A stretch of DNA of 64,000 nucleotides from Sinomicrobium soli (GTDB lineage: Bacteria > Bacteroidota > Bacteroidia > Flavobacteriales > Flavobacteriaceae). Below the pieces are notes generated by a model, which was given only the letters and a program-made list of their open reading frames with translations, was not told where the DNA came from and searched no databases. A program made the position numbers and the translations under genes. The stretch lies in contig NZ_QLNV01000004.1 in assembly GCF_003285545.1 (NCBI RefSeq), forward strand, positions 310,001 to 374,000. The letters run 5' to 3'. Positions 61,726-64,000 of this stretch are shown piece after piece; position 1 is the first letter of the stretch; each line of letters opens with the position of its first letter.

Positions 61726-63090
61726 GTGACAATTCGGAAAAAAATACTGGTATATTTTACGGCAGCAGTAATCCCGCTCCTGGGCCTGTCGCTTTTCCTG
61801 ATCTATACCCTGTTTTACGAGTACAGGGAAGAGGAGTTCCAGCAGAGCCAGAAGCAGAAAATTACGGCCACATTACAATATCTTGCCGAAGTACAGAAGG
61901 TGGACAACGAGATCCTCTTGTCGTACGACCGAAAGACTATAGATTCCATGTACGATGAAAAACTGCTCATCTACAACAGTAATAAAAAACGCATATACGC
62001 CAGCCTTGACGATACGACCATTCCCTATGCCGAAACCATACTGAACGGTCTTTCTCCCAATACTCAATGGATAGAGACCAAAGACGGGGCTTATGACGTG
62101 GTGGGGATTTATTTCGAATCCGGGATGAAGTCCTACTACGGGATCAGCAAGGCTTACGATGCACTCGGGTATTCCAAGCTCGGCTTTCTGCGGAATACGC
62201 TCATTCTTATTTTTGTGATCATCGCCCTGGTGCTGGTATTGATATCCTATTATCTTTCCGGTAAGATCTCCGGTCCTATCATGGAGATTACCCGTAAGAT
62301 TACCCGTTATGACCTGGAGAGCGAAGACGATCCTATCGCAGTGCAGGGCAGGGAGAAAGAGATCGTGTTGCTGGCCAACAGGTTTAACCGGCTGATACAT
62401 CGTATCCGCGAAGCCTTTGCGTTTCAGAAGTACGCCATACACCATATTTCCCATGAACTGAAAACCCCGATAGCCGTGCTGGTTTCCAATTTTGAAAAAC
62501 TGGAAAGGGAAACAGACCCGGAAGAGATGCGGAAACAGATCCGCAGGCAAAAGGAAGATACCAAGAACCTCGGAGAGATCATTAACGTATTGCTGGAGAT
62601 CGCGAAGGCGGAATCTGCCGATGGGCTTGTCGTGACCAAAATGCGTGTAGACGAACTAATATTCGATCTTGCGGAAGAGTTGAACCTCTTGTTTCCCGGT
62701 CATGGGTTTCATGTCGCCTATGCCGCGATACCCGAAGATGATAGTGTATTGACGGTAAACGCCAACGAAAGACTGCTTCGGGCCGCTTTTTCCAATCTTA
62801 TGCTCAATAGTATACATTATGGCAGTAATGACCGTACACAGATCCGTATCACGGCATTCCAGGGTACGGTAAAACTCGATTTCATCAATACGGGTAAAGT
62901 TATTGCGGAGACCGAAAAGCAATACCTGTTCCGGCATTTCTTCCGGGGCGATAACAGCAGGGGCAAACCCGGTTTCGGACTGGGGCTGGTATTTATCCAT
63001 AAAATCGTGCAGCTTCACCGCGGAAGTATTGCCTATGATTCCGAGAACGGGGATACGAATATCTTTACTGTCATTCTTCCTTTAAGCTGA
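61726..63090 (+). CDS. Sensor histidine kinase (CusS-like)
   Basis: The 454-residue kinase begins at a GTG. Two transmembrane helices (about 8-30 and 155-178) flank a periplasmic sensor of about 125 residues. A HAMP linker follows, then the H-box HHISHELKTP with His243, and the ATPase domain with GFGLGLVFIHKI near the end. It is 24 bases after its response regulator. The signal is unknown; efflux context suggests metal or envelope stress. Confidence 0.92.
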   Translation: MTIRKKILVYFTAAVIPLLGLSLFLIYTLFYEYREEEFQQSQKQKITATLQYLAEVQKVDNEILLSYDRKTIDSMYDEKLLIYNSNKKRIYASLDDTTIPYAETILNGLSPNTQWIETKDGAYDVVGIYFESGMKSYYGISKAYDALGYSKLGFLRNTLILIFVIIALVLVLISYYLSGKISGPIMEITRKITRYDLESEDDPIAVQGREKEIVLLANRFNRLIHRIREAFAFQKYAIHHISHELKTPIAVLVSNFEKLERETDPEEMRKQIRRQKEDTKNLGEIINVLLEIAKAESADGLVVTKMRVDELIFDLAEELNLLFPGHGFHVAYAAIPEDDSVLTVNANERLLRAAFSNLMLNSIHYGSNDRTQIRITAFQGTVKLDFINTGKVIAETEKQYLFRHFFRGDNSRGKPGFGLGLVFIHKIVQLHRGSIAYDSENGDTNIFTVILPLS

Positions 63091-63158
63091 ATTTTATCCG
63101 TTTTAAGCTTTTTTTAAGCTCCTTATAAGGTTCTTTACATCGCTAAAAAAGGGATGAA

Positions 63159-64000
63159 ATGAGGTGTTTCATACAATGGATAATCATATGTTTAATGGCT
63201 TGTTTTCAGGCCGGGGCACAGGATACGCTGGTCCTTAACAGAAGGCAGTGCGAAGCGGTATTCCTGGAAAAAAACCTGGAGCTCCTTGCCGGACGATTAA
63301 AGATCGATGAGGCCGAGGCCCGTCTTCTTCAGGCGAAATTATGGCCGAATCCCACGCTTTCGGTAGATGAAGTAAACCTGTGGACTACGGGTAAAGGAAC
63401 CAATAATCTCAATTATTTCGGTGACGGATTGCCCCCGCTTTCCGGAAATGACTGGAAAAATCAGCAGGTCGGCGTAGAACTGGAACAACTGGTCCGGACT
63501 GCAGGCAAACGGAAAAAAATGATGGCGATGGAAGAGGTCTCCGTGGCTATGGCAGCAGAATACCTGGAAGACTTACTGAGAAACCTGAAAAGGGAATTCC
63601 GCAACAATCTTACCGAATTGCAGTATTTGCAGATGTACAGGGAAGTGTATGAAAAAGAAGCTTCTTCGGTGGCAAAACTGGTACAGGCTTATGGCCGGCA
63701 GGTAGAACAGGGCAATATAGGTAAGGGGGAATATGTAAGACTCAAGGCACTGGGGCTGGAGATTGCAGGAGAGATCAACCGGCTGGAACGCGAATCCAAC
63801 AAAGTGCAAAAGGAATTGAAAGTGTTGATGAGGTTGCCCGTGCAGACCACCCTGGTATTGGATCACGATGACTTTGTTCCCGAGATAAAAAAGCTGAAGG
63901 GCATACATCCGGAGTACGTCCTCGACATGGCTTTAGGGCACCAGCCGGAACTGAAACTGGCCAAACTGGACAAGACGTATTCCGATAAAAACTATGCTTA
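63159..64000 (+). CDS. TolC/CusC-type outer membrane efflux protein (partial)
   Basis: The frame from the ATG at 63159 stays open to the window end (280 codons seen), so the 3' end is missing. It has a signal peptide (about 1-21, ending AGAQ) and a helical body with the TolC-family pattern, including EARLLQAKLWPNPTLSVDE near the start and coiled stretches later. It is 68 bases after the kinase. The pairing with a CusRS-like system suggests a CusCBA/CzcCBA-type exporter continuing beyond the window. Confidence 0.85.
   Translation, partial: MRCFIQWIIICLMACFQAGAQDTLVLNRRQCEAVFLEKNLELLAGRLKIDEAEARLLQAKLWPNPTLSVDEVNLWTTGKGTNNLNYFGDGLPPLSGNDWKNQQVGVELEQLVRTAGKRKKMMAMEEVSVAMAAEYLEDLLRNLKREFRNNLTELQYLQMYREVYEKEASSVAKLVQAYGRQVEQGNIGKGEYVRLKALGLEIAGEINRLERESNKVQKELKVLMRLPVQTTLVLDHDDFVPEIKKLKGIHPEYVLDMALGHQPELKLAKLDKTYSDKNYA

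Overview
The window looks like the chromosome of a gliding-lineage Bacteroidetes bacterium, most likely family Flavobacteriaceae. The gliding ABC ATPase GldA, a split cobalamin methionine synthase, a two-repeat DnaJ zinc region, SSS/PorT-type membrane proteins and many promoter elements fitting the Bacteroidetes -7 consensus TAnnTTTG (often without a clear -33 TTG) all point that way. Base composition is near 50% GC over most genes, except a clearly AT-richer hipBA segment (about 45.97-48.1 kb). I saw no rRNA or tRNA gene, CRISPR array, intact insertion sequence or prophage.

Layout: 1-5.7 kb holds a secreted protein, rhomboid protease, RarA, a candidate small RNA, the grpE-dnaJ chaperone operon and a DUF1684 lipoprotein. 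5.7-8.7 kb is a nitrogen operon (PII protein, ammonium transporter, porin). 8.9-16.1 kb is mixed housekeeping: SRPBCC/GyrI protein, two small membrane proteins, a MazG-like hydrolase, IlvE, MnmD, aromatic amino acid hydroxylase, PrsW. 16.3-21.1 kb is an assimilatory sulfite reduction and siroheme operon whose reductase carries a C-terminal HEPN domain. 21.3-26.5 kb is a methionine operon (metH in two genes, metF) behind a SAM-I riboswitch, which is itself preceded by a large inverted array of 7-base repeats. 26.5-31.3 kb holds PagL-like, GIN-domain, GldA and SSS transporter genes.

31.66-39.1 kb is the most informative region: an aromatic amino acid operon (pheA, aminotransferase, tyrA, DAHP synthase/chorismate mutase, rsgA, dtd, mazG, aroA). 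It is preceded by a promoter, a 25-codon leader peptide with seven Phe and three Tyr codons, and a perfect intrinsic terminator. The last codons of the leader can pair with the 5' arm of the terminator, which is the architecture of a ribosome-mediated transcription attenuator.

39.6-45.9 kb: queA, rlmN, arginase-family hydrolase, two small outer membrane barrels flanking a novel lipoprotein. 46.1-47.8 kb: hipBA toxin-antitoxin. 48.1-51.1 kb: proC-proB and proA. 51.4-59.3 kb: aroQ, an SDR-like protein, TypA, a NatAB-type ABC exporter, MscS and a sigma-54-type response regulator with an altered GAFTGA loop and no DNA-binding domain. 59.5-64 kb: yaaA, a UDG-like protein, then a two-component system and the start of a TolC/CusC-type efflux gene cut by the window end.

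Intergenic DNA is unusually rich in dispersed low-complexity repeats with a 7-base period, combined in modules with REP-like TGTCATTC elements and short palindromes. These repeats, the attenuator and the candidate RNA are the main things not explained by ordinary gene content.
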